DNA of 6,905 nt from Syntrophaceae bacterium UBA6255 (GTDB lineage Bacteria; Desulfobacterota; Syntrophia; Syntrophales; Smithellaceae), in NCBI GenBank assembly GCA_002441205.1, contig DJVN01000206.1, positions 8,209 through 15,113 of the forward strand. Reading direction: 5' to 3'. Position 1 is the first letter of the stretch. Every line of letters starts with the position of its first letter. Below, piece by piece: positions 1 to 6,427 of this stretch. Both the position numbers and the translations under genes were made by a program. Below the pieces are notes generated by a model, which made no database searches, had not been told where the DNA came from, and worked only from the letters and a program-made list of their open reading frames with translations.

Positions 1-1389
1 CTGGATACGGAAAGCATGGAATGGCTGGAATCTTATCTCAAGGATTATCTTGGAACCATTATTGTTGTATCTCACGATCATTTCTTTCTTGATAAAATCA
101 TTTCACAGACAGCCGAGCTATCATCATGTGCTATACATATTTATAAAGGGAATTACTCGTATTATTTAAAAGAAAAAGAAAAACGCTATGCCGTCTTAAA
201 AAAGGAAATGGAACTGCAAAAATCGCAGATTAAAAAAATCGAAGAATTTGTTGAACGTTTCCGTTACAAGGCGACAAAGGCTGCGCAGGTACAGAGTCGC
301 GTTAAAATGCTAGAAAAATTTTCCGAAATCAAGCTGGAGGGAAAGGCAAAAACCGTTTCTATGAAATTTCCTGAAGGTAGAAAAAGCACGCGCGAGGTGG
401 TGAAGATAACTGACATGGGACATCATTATGGTGATATAAATGTTTTCAACCATTTAAATTTTACCTTGTTTCGCGGTGACAAGGTTGCTTTTGTCGGTGT
501 AAACGGTTCCGGAAAATCAACTTTATCGAGGCTGCTTAGCCAAACGGAGCGGCCTTCCCAGGGGTCAGTGATATACGGCGATGGCGTCAATATGGCTTTC
601 TTTTCTCAGGAAAGTTCACAAAATTTAAACTACGAAAACACGATTTGGGAAGAAATAAATTCCGTGCGTACCCAAGCATCGGATCAGGACAAACGCAACC
701 TGCTGGGAGCCTTTTTATTTTCGGGTGATGATATTCATAAAACAATATCCGTGCTTTCCGGTGGAGAAAAATCACGGCTCGCTTTATTAAAAATCATGCT
801 TTTGGACACCAATTTTCTGATTCTTGATGAACCGACCAATCATCTTGATATTAAAACCAAGGATATTTTTCAAAACGCCCTGATCAACTATCACGGAACC
901 GTGGCCATCGTTTCGCATGACCGCTATTTTTTGGATCATCTGATAAACAAAGTATTTGAACTAAAAGATGGAGCAATCAATTTCTATAACGGCAATTATT
1001 CTTATTTTATAGAGAAACGCAGCCAGCCAATCATTTCAGCTGAACATGAAGAAATCTTAAGGACATTACCCAAAACTCAGACATTAAACAACAAGGAGAG
1101 GAGGCGTCTGGAAGCGGAACAGAGGAACAAGACTTATAAAGTCAGAGCAGATATGAAAAACGATCTGGCTGCTGTAGAAAAAAGGATAGCATGGCTGGAA
1201 GCGGAAAAATCTCAACAGGAACAGGCCTTGTGTGATCCGCATACGCACAAAGATGCGGTTAATATTAAAACGATTCATCTGGAGTTAAAAGGTATTAACG
1301 CTGAACTGGAAAAAGCATATAACCGATGGACGGAACTGAATTTAAAGCTGGAGCAAATTTATCAAGACTCTGAAAAAATTTCGTCTTAA
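1..1389 (+). CDS. ABC-F family ATPase, 5'-truncated by the window edge
   Basis: Soluble ABC protein with two nucleotide-binding domains and no membrane segments. ABC-F proteins generally bind the ribosome E site and act in translation or antibiotic protection. The reading frame is open from base 1, so the first codons (LDTES) are the tail of the first domain's Walker B/D-loop and the true start lies upstream. Counting from base 1, the first-domain switch His is at codon 25 (VVSHDHFFLD). A charged interdomain linker follows (about 55-115, with RYKATKAAQVQSR). The second domain has Walker A GVNGSGKST (166-174), signature LSGGEKSRLAL (from 252), Walker B ILDEPTNHLD with catalytic Glu 277, and switch His 306. 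A Lys/Glu-rich coiled-coil tail (about 370-462) resembles the C-terminal extension of Uup/YheS-type members. All visible catalytic motifs are intact. The exact subfamily cannot be fixed without the N-terminus. Its stop overlaps that of the convergent ferritin-like gene. Confidence 0.95.
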   Translation: MDTESMEWLESYLKDYLGTIIVVSHDHFFLDKIISQTAELSSCAIHIYKGNYSYYLKEKEKRYAVLKKEMELQKSQIKKIEEFVERFRYKATKAAQVQSRVKMLEKFSEIKLEGKAKTVSMKFPEGRKSTREVVKITDMGHHYGDINVFNHLNFTLFRGDKVAFVGVNGSGKSTLSRLLSQTERPSQGSVIYGDGVNMAFFSQESSQNLNYENTIWEEINSVRTQASDQDKRNLLGAFLFSGDDIHKTISVLSGGEKSRLALLKIMLLDTNFLILDEPTNHLDIKTKDIFQNALINYHGTVAIVSHDRYFLDHLINKVFELKDGAINFYNGNYSYFIEKRSQPIISAEHEEILRTLPKTQTLNNKERRRLEAEQRNKTYKVRADMKNDLAAVEKRIAWLEAEKSQQEQALCDPHTHKDAVNIKTIHLELKGINAELEKAYNRWTELNLKLEQIYQDSEKISS

Positions 1390-1904
1390 CCCCCATCCAG
1401 GGAAGTTTTTTCTGTATTCTGATACCAGGAAGCCGGGTCGGTCAAAAATTCTTCAGTATCGCGCAACGAAAGAAAATGCTGCCGTTCAATGCTGGCAAGC
1501 AAATTAAAAAAAGCTTTTTCTTTAGGATCTTCGCTTCCTGTCTCCAACTTTGTATAAAGAGCCATCCCTCTGGCTTCAAAATCAATCGCAGTGCGGATGG
1601 CTTTCAGATCGTCATCATTGCCTTTGATGCGAGCAGCTTTTTTCTCCGACATCGACATTAAAATATTGTTGGAGCGTGATTTTCTTACTTTCAAAGGGAT
1701 TGTTGCCGGCCATTTTTGTTTTGCCTCCCATTTCTCGTAGAGTTTTTTCAGCATTTCATAATGTTCTTTTTCTTCGTCGGCAATCTGCTTGAACATATTC
1801 TTCCCCGCCAGATTCTTTGTCCGGCGGGCATTGGCCAGATAAAACTCTCTTTCGTTTAGCTCGTTATCCAATGCAAATTTCAGAGCGCTGATTCTCTTAT
1901 TCAT
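1386..1904 (-). CDS. Ferritin-like diiron protein (rubrerythrin-type four-helix domain, no rubredoxin module)
   Basis: A 172-residue cytoplasmic protein predicted to bind a two-iron centre in a four-helix bundle. Ligand-type motifs occur twice: an EREFY helix (Glu18) followed by E45xxH48 in DEEKEH, then DFEARGMALY (Glu110) followed by E140xxH143 in SIERQH. The ending EEFLTDPASWY is typical of the rubrerythrin-like ferritin group. A Lys/Arg-rich stretch (about 60-95) joins the halves. It has no Cys-x-x-Cys pairs, so it lacks the electron-transfer domain of true rubrerythrin. Peroxide reduction, iron oxidation or iron storage are all possible; the substrate is not shown by the sequence. I chose the ATG at 1902-1904 because GGAGG lies 7 bases upstream; an in-frame ATG at 1920-1922 would place that site inside the gene. 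It lies 136 bases downstream of the Na/Pi gene and has its own promoter. Confidence 0.88.
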   Translation of the reverse strand: MNKRISALKFALDNELNEREFYLANARRTKNLAGKNMFKQIADEEKEHYEMLKKLYEKWEAKQKWPATIPLKVRKSRSNNILMSMSEKKAARIKGNDDDLKAIRTAIDFEARGMALYTKLETGSEDPKEKAFFNLLASIERQHFLSLRDTEEFLTDPASWYQNTEKTSLDGG

Positions 1905-1911
1905 CTTGATG

Positions 1912-1916
1912 CCTCC
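1912..1916 (-). promoter_or_regulatory. Ribosome binding site that decides the ferritin-like start
   Basis: GGAGG on the minus strand, 7 bases before the ATG at 1902-1904. The alternative ATG at 1920-1922 has no comparable site upstream, so the shorter protein is preferred. Confidence 0.8.
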
Positions 1917-1950
1917 GTGCAAGGATGTTCAAGTAAAGATATTTCAGTTA

Positions 1951-1979
1951 ATTATAAGTGATTATGCCGTTTAGAGCAA
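1951..1979 (-). promoter_or_regulatory. Sigma70-type promoter of the ferritin-like gene
   Basis: On the minus strand TTGCTC (-35, 1974-1979) and a perfect TATAAT (-10, 1951-1956) are separated by 17 bases. The start of transcription would fall near 1944, giving a leader of about 40 bases before the ATG at 1904. The -35 matches consensus at only three of six positions. This suggests the ferritin-like gene can be expressed independently of the rubrerythrin and Na/Pi genes upstream; read-through is not excluded, as I see no terminator in 1917-2040. Confidence 0.6.
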
Positions 1980-2040
1980 CACGTTTTTATATTGGAGATG
2001 ATATTGAGCCTGGAATGTTTTTATTGACTGAAATGCCGGT

Positions 2041-3639
2041 TTATTGAATATCGGACATATATTCAGAGATGTTGTTGCAGAGATCGGAAATCCGCTCCAA
2101 ATGCAGAAGCATCTCCACAAAAATAGGTCCCGCATCAGGATCGCAAAGACGTTTATGAAATCTTTCCAAGTGTTTATCTCGAGATTCCTTAACCTTTACA
2201 TCAACCGTTTCTTCTCTTTCAACAATTTCCTTTTTTTTATTCATATCCGGTTTTTCAATCATAGAAACGGCATCAGCAAAATTACGGCTGACCAATTCAA
2301 TAATGTCATTTAATTCGCGTTCGCCGGGAAAACTGAAAATAATTCTGCGGTCAGCTTTTTGAAAGGCCAGTTTGTTGATGCATAAGGCATGAGAACCGAT
2401 TCTTTCAATATCGTTGGTCATGGCGGTATAAGCGAAGATTTTTTTTGAAAACTCTTCGGATAATTTCTGCGCGGAAATTTTTCGCAGATATCTGACCGTT
2501 TGCTTGCGGATATTTTTTACGACCATTTCTATGTAGAAAAGAGATTTTCCCTCTGCTTCCTTATAGTCATCGATCATTCTTACGCTTTTCAAATATATTT
2601 GCTGAACCAGATGCGTCTGTCTTGTCAGCTCCTTATGAACATTTTCCAGGGCCTTTTGTGGATTTAAAATATCTTTGCTGTCAAGGTATTCCGGCCAGAT
2701 GGAAAGCACTTCATCGTCACCGGGAAGCAATTTATTCATCATGGCGGCAAAAGGTGTCAGTAGAAAAATAAAAGTTATTACAATGACAAGATTCATCAGG
2801 ACGTGGGCAAAGGCAATTTGCTGAGCGGTATTTGAAGAAATACTATGTAAAATATCAATGAAAAAAGACATAAAAAGAAAACAAAGGCCGATTCCGACAC
2901 ATTTGAATATCAGATGAGAGAAAGCCGTTCTCAATCCGCTTCTGGTGGCGACTGTTCCCGCCAGTAACGCCGTAAAGGTCGTGCCGATATTCGCCCCCAT
3001 GACTACTGCGACGGCATTTTCAAGAGATATCATATCCTGCTGCGCGAGAAGGACCATAATGCTGATCGGAATGGCGGAGGCGTGAACAAGGCCGGTAACG
3101 ACAATACCCATTCCTATTCCGACCAGAGGATTTTGTGTCTGCGTAAACATTTCTATAAGAGCTGTTGATTTTTTAAGAGGTTCCACAGCCTTGCCCACTA
3201 AATCCAGACCAAAAAACATCAAGCCGAAATAAAAAAGCATTTCGCCCACCGTCTTCCATTTTTCTCTGCCGGTCAACCAGAGAAGCCCCCCGATGGAAAT
3301 AATGAACGGAGATATGTCTGTGAAGCGCCAGATGACGAATTGTACGGTCAGCGTTGTGCCGATATCAGCGCCCAGGATGATGGCGAGAGAATTGGAAAAA
3401 CTGATTAATCCGGCGCTGACCAGTCCAATGGTCAGCGCGGTGGAGGCGGAAGAACTCTGAAAAACGATTGTCGAAAAAATGCCCGTGAGAAGACCAAAAA
3501 ACGGCCTTCCCACGGCATATTTGATGTATTGTTTAATGCGGATATCAATCAATTTCCGGACGGCGGCAGAAAGATTGAACATGCCGATCAGAAATAAGAC
3601 GATGCCGCTGATCACGATTAGTATTTCTTTAATGGCCAA
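2041..3639 (-). CDS. Na/Pi cotransporter family protein with C-terminal PhoU-like domain (TTG start)
   Basis: A 532-residue inner-membrane protein of the NptA/YjbB-like (type II Na/Pi cotransport) family, predicted to move phosphate or another anion with sodium. The membrane part (about 1-300) holds the family's inverted repeat. Repeat one has QSSSA (61-65) and GADIGTT (90-96); repeat two has VHASA (185-189) where QSSSA is expected, and GANIGTT (215-221). The tail (about 330-532) is helical and PhoU-like, with IERIGSHA (411-418) and LERISDLCNNI (514-524). In PhoU such motifs bind metal; the first has Ser where Asp is usual. No in-frame ATG lies between the upstream stop and TTG 3637-3639, and the next Met (20) would cut the first membrane helix. 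TTG with AAGGG 6 bases upstream is therefore the start. It follows rubrerythrin by 35 bases, probably in one transcript. Transport direction and substrate are inferred from the family only. Confidence 0.92.
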   Translation of the reverse strand: MAIKEILIVISGIVLFLIGMFNLSAAVRKLIDIRIKQYIKYAVGRPFFGLLTGIFSTIVFQSSSASTALTIGLVSAGLISFSNSLAIILGADIGTTLTVQFVIWRFTDISPFIISIGGLLWLTGREKWKTVGEMLFYFGLMFFGLDLVGKAVEPLKKSTALIEMFTQTQNPLVGIGMGIVVTGLVHASAIPISIMVLLAQQDMISLENAVAVVMGANIGTTFTALLAGTVATRSGLRTAFSHLIFKCVGIGLCFLFMSFFIDILHSISSNTAQQIAFAHVLMNLVIVITFIFLLTPFAAMMNKLLPGDDEVLSIWPEYLDSKDILNPQKALENVHKELTRQTHLVQQIYLKSVRMIDDYKEAEGKSLFYIEMVVKNIRKQTVRYLRKISAQKLSEEFSKKIFAYTAMTNDIERIGSHALCINKLAFQKADRRIIFSFPGERELNDIIELVSRNFADAVSMIEKPDMNKKKEIVEREETVDVKVKESRDKHLERFHKRLCDPDAGPIFVEMLLHLERISDLCNNISEYMSDIQ

Positions 3640-3645
3640 ATCATA

Positions 3646-3650
3646 CCCTT
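3646..3650 (-). promoter_or_regulatory. Ribosome binding site supporting the TTG start of the Na/Pi gene
   Basis: AAGGG on the minus strand, 6 bases before TTG 3637-3639. An ATG at 3642-3644 lies between them but is out of frame with the transporter, so it is not the start. Confidence 0.65.
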
Positions 3651-3674
3651 GAAGTATTTTGTCGTTGCCACGTA

Positions 3675-4172
3675 TTAATCAACTTTTTTGAACATTTTCC
3701 CTTTGGCGCCGCAGATGGGACAAATTTCGGGAGCTTCTTTTTCCGCGGTATATCCACAGACCGGGCAGACATAGTAGCTGTAGGAATCTGTGGCGCTGTC
3801 CAGAGTGTTAAGCATTTCCTGATAAAGTCTGGCATGAATTTTTTCCACTTCATTGGCGAAATGAAACGTGCGTTCAGCGTCCTTATTTTCTTCCGTCTTG
3901 GCTGCTTCAATCATGCCCGGATACATGCTTTTAAATTCATGAGTTTCTCCGGCTATCGCTTCCTGAAGGTTTTCCTTGGTGGATTTGATCCCTTTTAATG
4001 CCCGCAGATGAGCATGGGCGTGAACCGTTTCCGCTGCCGCTGCCGCCCGAAATAATTTTGCCGCCTGCGGAAATCCTTCCTGATCAGCTTTAGCGGCAAA
4101 GGCCAGATATTTACGATTTGCCTGTGATTCTCCGGCAAAAGCTTCTTTCAAATTATCTTCTGATTTAGACAT
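3675..4172 (-). CDS. rbr: Rubrerythrin
   Basis: A 165-residue cytoplasmic non-haem iron protein that reduces hydrogen peroxide to water in anaerobes, with electrons passing through its own rubredoxin-like centre. The N-terminal ferritin-like domain (1-125) carries the diiron ligand set: Glu15 in AGESQA, E48xxH51 in the His-rich segment AETVHAHAH, Glu76 and Glu79 in AGETHEF, and E110xxH113 in EVEKIH. The C-terminal rubredoxin-like domain (134-165) has CPVCG (Cys136, Cys139) and CPICG (Cys151, Cys154) for a single Fe(Cys)4 site. Both domains are complete and the length fits the short rubrerythrins of anaerobic bacteria. The ATG at 4170-4172 is preceded by GGGAGGA (4180-4186) at 7 bases. It is the first gene of a minus-strand group and is divergent from the BASS-like gene. 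Control by peroxide or iron is likely from the family, but I see no clear operator. Confidence 0.96.
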   Translation of the reverse strand: MSKSEDNLKEAFAGESQANRKYLAFAAKADQEGFPQAAKLFRAAAAAETVHAHAHLRALKGIKSTKENLQEAIAGETHEFKSMYPGMIEAAKTEENKDAERTFHFANEVEKIHARLYQEMLNTLDSATDSYSYYVCPVCGYTAEKEAPEICPICGAKGKMFKKVD

Positions 4173-4179
4173 AAATTAT

Positions 4180-4186
4180 TCCTCCC
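4180..4186 (-). promoter_or_regulatory. Strong ribosome binding site of rubrerythrin
   Basis: GGGAGGA on the minus strand, 7 bases before the ATG. It is the longest Shine-Dalgarno match in the window and fits a highly translated protective protein. Confidence 0.8.
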
Positions 4187-4215
4187 GTTACTTTTATAAT
4201 AGATTTTACAGCAGC

Positions 4216-4244
4216 ACATTAGCATATAGAAAAGACCTTTTCAA
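4216..4244 (-). promoter_or_regulatory. Possible promoter of rubrerythrin and the Na/Pi gene
   Basis: On the minus strand TTGAAA (-35, 4239-4244) is followed after 17 bases by TAATGT (4216-4221), which is preceded by TGC as in an extended -10. The -10 itself is weak (three of six). A rival -10, TATTAT at 4196-4201, scores better but has a poor -35 and would leave a very short leader. Some promoter must lie in this 137-base divergent gap; which one is uncertain. Confidence 0.3.
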
Positions 4245-4299
4245 TGGCGCGTTTTGTGATATGTATCGACTGGTGTCACATGGGGTTCGTTTGATATTC

Positions 4300-4304
4300 G
4301 AGGA
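4300..4304 (+). promoter_or_regulatory. Ribosome binding site of the BASS-like gene
   Basis: GAGGA 5 bases before the ATG at 4310-4312. It supports that start, after which the first membrane helix begins within ten residues. I could not identify a convincing plus-strand promoter upstream. Confidence 0.6.
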
Positions 4305-4309
4305 TTGCA

Positions 4310-5200
4310 ATGCTTCGCATTCTTAGTCATCGTCATTTTATTTTTGTTTTTGCCATAACGCTGGGCCTTATTTTTCCGCAGCCGGCGCAATGGATGAAAT
4401 ATCTGATGATCCCCGCATTGGCTCTGGTCATGACGCTGGCGACGATTAATGTCCCCAATAACTATTTTCATAATCTACGCGCTCACATTAAGCCGTCGTT
4501 TTCCGGAATATTAATGAGCTATGTTATTCTGGGAGGCGTTATTCTTTTTTTATCAGCCTTGCTGATAGATGATAAAAATCTGTGGATTGGATTTGTCCTG
4601 ATAGCGGCGGTTCCACCGGCGGTGGCTGTCATTCCCTTCACAGCCCTTCTGCAAGGTGACGTCTCTTACACATTATCCGGAACAGTGGCTTCCTATCTGG
4701 CCGCTTTACTGATTATGCCGCTGATTTTCTGGATACTTATCGGTACAGGTTTTGACGATCCTTATAAATACATCCGTATCATGCTTTTGCTGATTGTTCT
4801 TCCATTGATTCTATCCAGGGTTATTCTTTATTTGAACTTGCAGGACAGGATTGCTCGGGTACGCGGCCCTTTAACCGATTGGGGATTTTTTATCGTTCTC
4901 TATTCGATGATCGGCGTCAACAGAGACTTGATTTTCAGCAGGCCAATTATGGTATTACCTATTGCCGGAGTTGTCTTCACGTCAACATTTATTTTAGGTT
5001 GGGCAATTCAAAAAACGTGTATGTTTTGCAGAATCGACAAAAAAAATACAGTCAGCCTTGTTCTTCAGGGCACGTTAAAAAATCAGGGTATAGCCGGTGG
5101 ACTCGCCATAGAACTCTTTGCCAAAGAAGCCGCCCTGCCTTCCGCGATCTACAGCATTTTCATGATTCTTTACATTATGTGGCTGGACTGGAGGAAATAA
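4310..5200 (+). CDS. BASS (bile acid:sodium symporter)-like membrane transporter
   Basis: A 296-residue, very hydrophobic inner-membrane protein with about nine or ten predicted helices (roughly 10-28, 30-47, 65-86, 91-112, 122-146, 153-175, 190-203, 212-233, 247-270, 276-294). Two segments fit the BASS/SBF fold: AAVPPAVAVIPFTALLQGD (99-117), matching the crossover region of the first half, and TLKNQGIAGGLA (255-266), matching the TxKNxGLA-type signature of the second half. Family members couple sodium to uptake of organic anions (bile acids, pyruvate, pantothenate and others) and are related to the arsenite exporter Acr3. The substrate here cannot be read from the sequence. The protein is slightly short and stops soon after its last helix (WLDWRK). 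It is divergent from rubrerythrin and ends 23 bases from the convergent rfbB stop, with no terminator hairpin visible between them. Confidence 0.8.
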   Translation: MLRILSHRHFIFVFAITLGLIFPQPAQWMKYLMIPALALVMTLATINVPNNYFHNLRAHIKPSFSGILMSYVILGGVILFLSALLIDDKNLWIGFVLIAAVPPAVAVIPFTALLQGDVSYTLSGTVASYLAALLIMPLIFWILIGTGFDDPYKYIRIMLLLIVLPLILSRVILYLNLQDRIARVRGPLTDWGFFIVLYSMIGVNRDLIFSRPIMVLPIAGVVFTSTFILGWAIQKTCMFCRIDKKNTVSLVLQGTLKNQGIAGGLAIELFAKEAALPSAIYSIFMILYIMWLDWRK

Positions 5201-5223
5201 AAATCTCAATCATGGATGGATTC

Positions 5224-6303
5224 TTAACCGTATTGTTCTTTAATCCAGGCCTGATAAGCACCGGTTTTGATGCTTTCCACCCATTTTTTCTGCTTTAAAT
5301 ACCACTCAACTGTTTTTAGCAAACCGGATTGGAAGGATTCCCGTGGTGTCCAGCCAAGTTCTTTGTTGAGTTTGGTAAAATCAATCGCGTAACGCCGGTC
5401 ATGTCCCGGGCGATCTTTGACAAAGCTGATCAACAGGCGATACGGTTTTCCATTTCTCGCAGGTTTGATTTCATCGAGAATATCACAAATCATCTGGACG
5501 ATAATAATATTTTCCATTTCAGCGTTACCGCCGATGTTGTAGGTTTCTCCTTCTCCGCCGGATTTCATGATTGTCCAGATTGCTTCGCAATGATCTTCGA
5601 CATAAAGCCAGTCGCGGATATTTTTTCCGTCACCGTAAACGGGAAGGCATTTTTCTTCAAGAGCATTAAGAATGGTTAAGGGTATGAGTTTTTCAGGAAA
5701 CTGATAAGGCCCGTAGTTATTGGAGCAATTAGAAATTGTTACAGGTAAGCCGAACGTTTTATAATAAGCGCGTACCAGGTGATCGGAAGCGGCTTTGGAA
5801 GCAGAATAAGGGCTGTTGGGACTATACGGGGTGTCTTCACGGAAGAGTCCCTCGGCACCGAGGCTGCCGTAAACTTCATCCGTACTGACATGGTGGAAAA
5901 GATTAAATGTATTGCCGCGGGCTTTCGCTGTTTCGAGAAGATTAAAAGTTCCGACGATATTCGTCTGAATAAAATCCCCGGGTGTTTTTATGGAACGGTC
6001 AACGTGCGATTCGGCAGCAAAATGGCATATTGCATCAATATCATATTTTGAAAATATCCTGTCAAGTTTTGCTGTATCGCATATGTTCACTTTTTGAAAA
6101 ATATACCGCGAAGGGAAATCAGTAGCTATCTCAGCCAGATTCTCCGGATTGCCGGCATACGTCAAACAATCCACATTAATTATTCTGCCTGAAAAGTTTC
6201 GATTTTTAATCAAATAACGTATAAAATTGCTACCGATAAATCCGCAGCCACCTGTTACCAGTAAATTTTTAAATTTAATATCAGTCTTATCTTTTTTATC
6301 CAT
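5224..6303 (-). CDS. rfbB: dTDP-glucose 4,6-dehydratase
   Basis: A 359-residue NAD-dependent extended short-chain dehydrogenase that converts dTDP-glucose to dTDP-4-keto-6-deoxyglucose, the second step towards dTDP-rhamnose and other deoxysugars of surface polysaccharides. Also called rmlB. Visible features: Rossmann motif TGGCGFIGSN (17-26), RSIKTP (103-108), the catalytic triplet Thr141-Asp142-Glu143 in HVSTDEVYG, YxxxK as Tyr166 and Lys170, NNYGPYQFPEK (195-205), RDWLYVEDH (230-238) and DRPGHDRRYAID (297-308). All are intact and the length is normal, with a short Lys/Asp-rich N-terminal extension of about 12 residues. I chose ATG 6301-6303, which has AAGGAG 9 bases upstream, over ATG 6322-6324, which has no ribosome site and would place that one inside the gene. 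The usual rfbA, rfbC and rfbD partners are not in the window. It has a probable promoter of its own. Confidence 0.96.
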   Translation of the reverse strand: MDKKDKTDIKFKNLLVTGGCGFIGSNFIRYLIKNRNFSGRIINVDCLTYAGNPENLAEIATDFPSRYIFQKVNICDTAKLDRIFSKYDIDAICHFAAESHVDRSIKTPGDFIQTNIVGTFNLLETAKARGNTFNLFHHVSTDEVYGSLGAEGLFREDTPYSPNSPYSASKAASDHLVRAYYKTFGLPVTISNCSNNYGPYQFPEKLIPLTILNALEEKCLPVYGDGKNIRDWLYVEDHCEAIWTIMKSGGEGETYNIGGNAEMENIIIVQMICDILDEIKPARNGKPYRLLISFVKDRPGHDRRYAIDFTKLNKELGWTPRESFQSGLLKTVEWYLKQKKWVESIKTGAYQAWIKEQYG

Positions 6304-6312
6304 TTTTAAATG

Positions 6313-6318
6313 CTCCTT
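6313..6318 (-). promoter_or_regulatory. Ribosome binding site that decides the rfbB start
   Basis: AAGGAG on the minus strand, 9 bases before ATG 6301-6303. Its first two bases overlap the end of the palindrome at 6317-6332. Confidence 0.75.
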
Positions 6319-6332
6319 AACCATGTGGTTAA
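6317..6332. repeat. Perfect 7-base inverted repeat, candidate operator of rfbB
   Basis: TTAACCA (6317-6323) and TGGTTAA (6326-6332) are exact inverted copies around a 2-base centre. The palindrome directly abuts the predicted -10 box and runs into the Shine-Dalgarno site, so a bound protein would cover the transcription start. A further half-site TAACCA occurs at 6375-6380, just upstream of the predicted -35. No U-run follows and the arms are A+T-rich, so it is not a terminator. An operator is an inference from position and symmetry. Confidence 0.5.
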
Positions 6333-6362
6333 ATACTAATCTTTAATTATGGCTACAGTCAA
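6333..6362 (-). promoter_or_regulatory. Probable sigma70-type promoter of rfbB
   Basis: On the minus strand TTGACT (-35, 6357-6362; five of six) and TAGTAT (-10, 6333-6338; four of six) are 18 bases apart. Transcription would start near 6326, within the palindrome, giving a leader of about 25 bases. It lies in the 124-base gap after the CHAT gene, so rfbB need not depend on read-through from that gene. Confidence 0.5.
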
Positions 6363-6427
6363 CAAAAGCTTTTCTAACCATTTTTTATCATTATTACGGA
6401 TTTGATCAGTATCTTTTTTACAATACT

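Noticed and set aside
1905..1922. Longer ferritin-like protein starting at ATG 1920-1922
   Set aside because: The GGAGG ribosome site lies inside this extension and fits the ATG at 1904; nothing comparable precedes the upstream ATG.
1943..1957. PerR-box-like TTATAAT before the ferritin-like gene
   Set aside because: Only the left half matches (it is the -10 box itself); the right half agrees at three of seven positions.
3641..3910. An 89-codon open frame on the minus strand overlapping rubrerythrin
   Set aside because: It is rich in Lys, Arg and Pro, resembles no family and lies in another frame of a clear rubrerythrin gene.
4255..4280. TGTGA and TCACA half-sites resembling a CRP site
   Set aside because: They are 16 bases apart, whereas a CRP site needs 6, so this is probably chance.
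4241..4471. Minus-strand 76-codon open frame across the divergent gap
   Set aside because: It overlaps the start of the BASS-like gene, has no ribosome site that I can see and no family resemblance.
4879..5298. A 139-codon plus-strand open frame
   Set aside because: It overlaps the BASS-like gene in another frame and the end of rfbB; its protein has no recognisable features.
5329..6051. Plus-strand open frames antisense to rfbB
   Set aside because: They lie wholly opposite a well-conserved enzyme gene and show no family resemblance.
6304..6324. Longer dTDP-glucose dehydratase starting at ATG 6322-6324
   Set aside because: No ribosome site precedes it, and AAGGAG at 6313-6318 fits the ATG at 6301-6303.
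6408..6427. AGTAT/ATACT hairpin after the CHAT gene as a terminator
   Set aside because: The stem is only 5 A+T-rich pairs with a 10-base loop, and no T-run follows on the minus strand.
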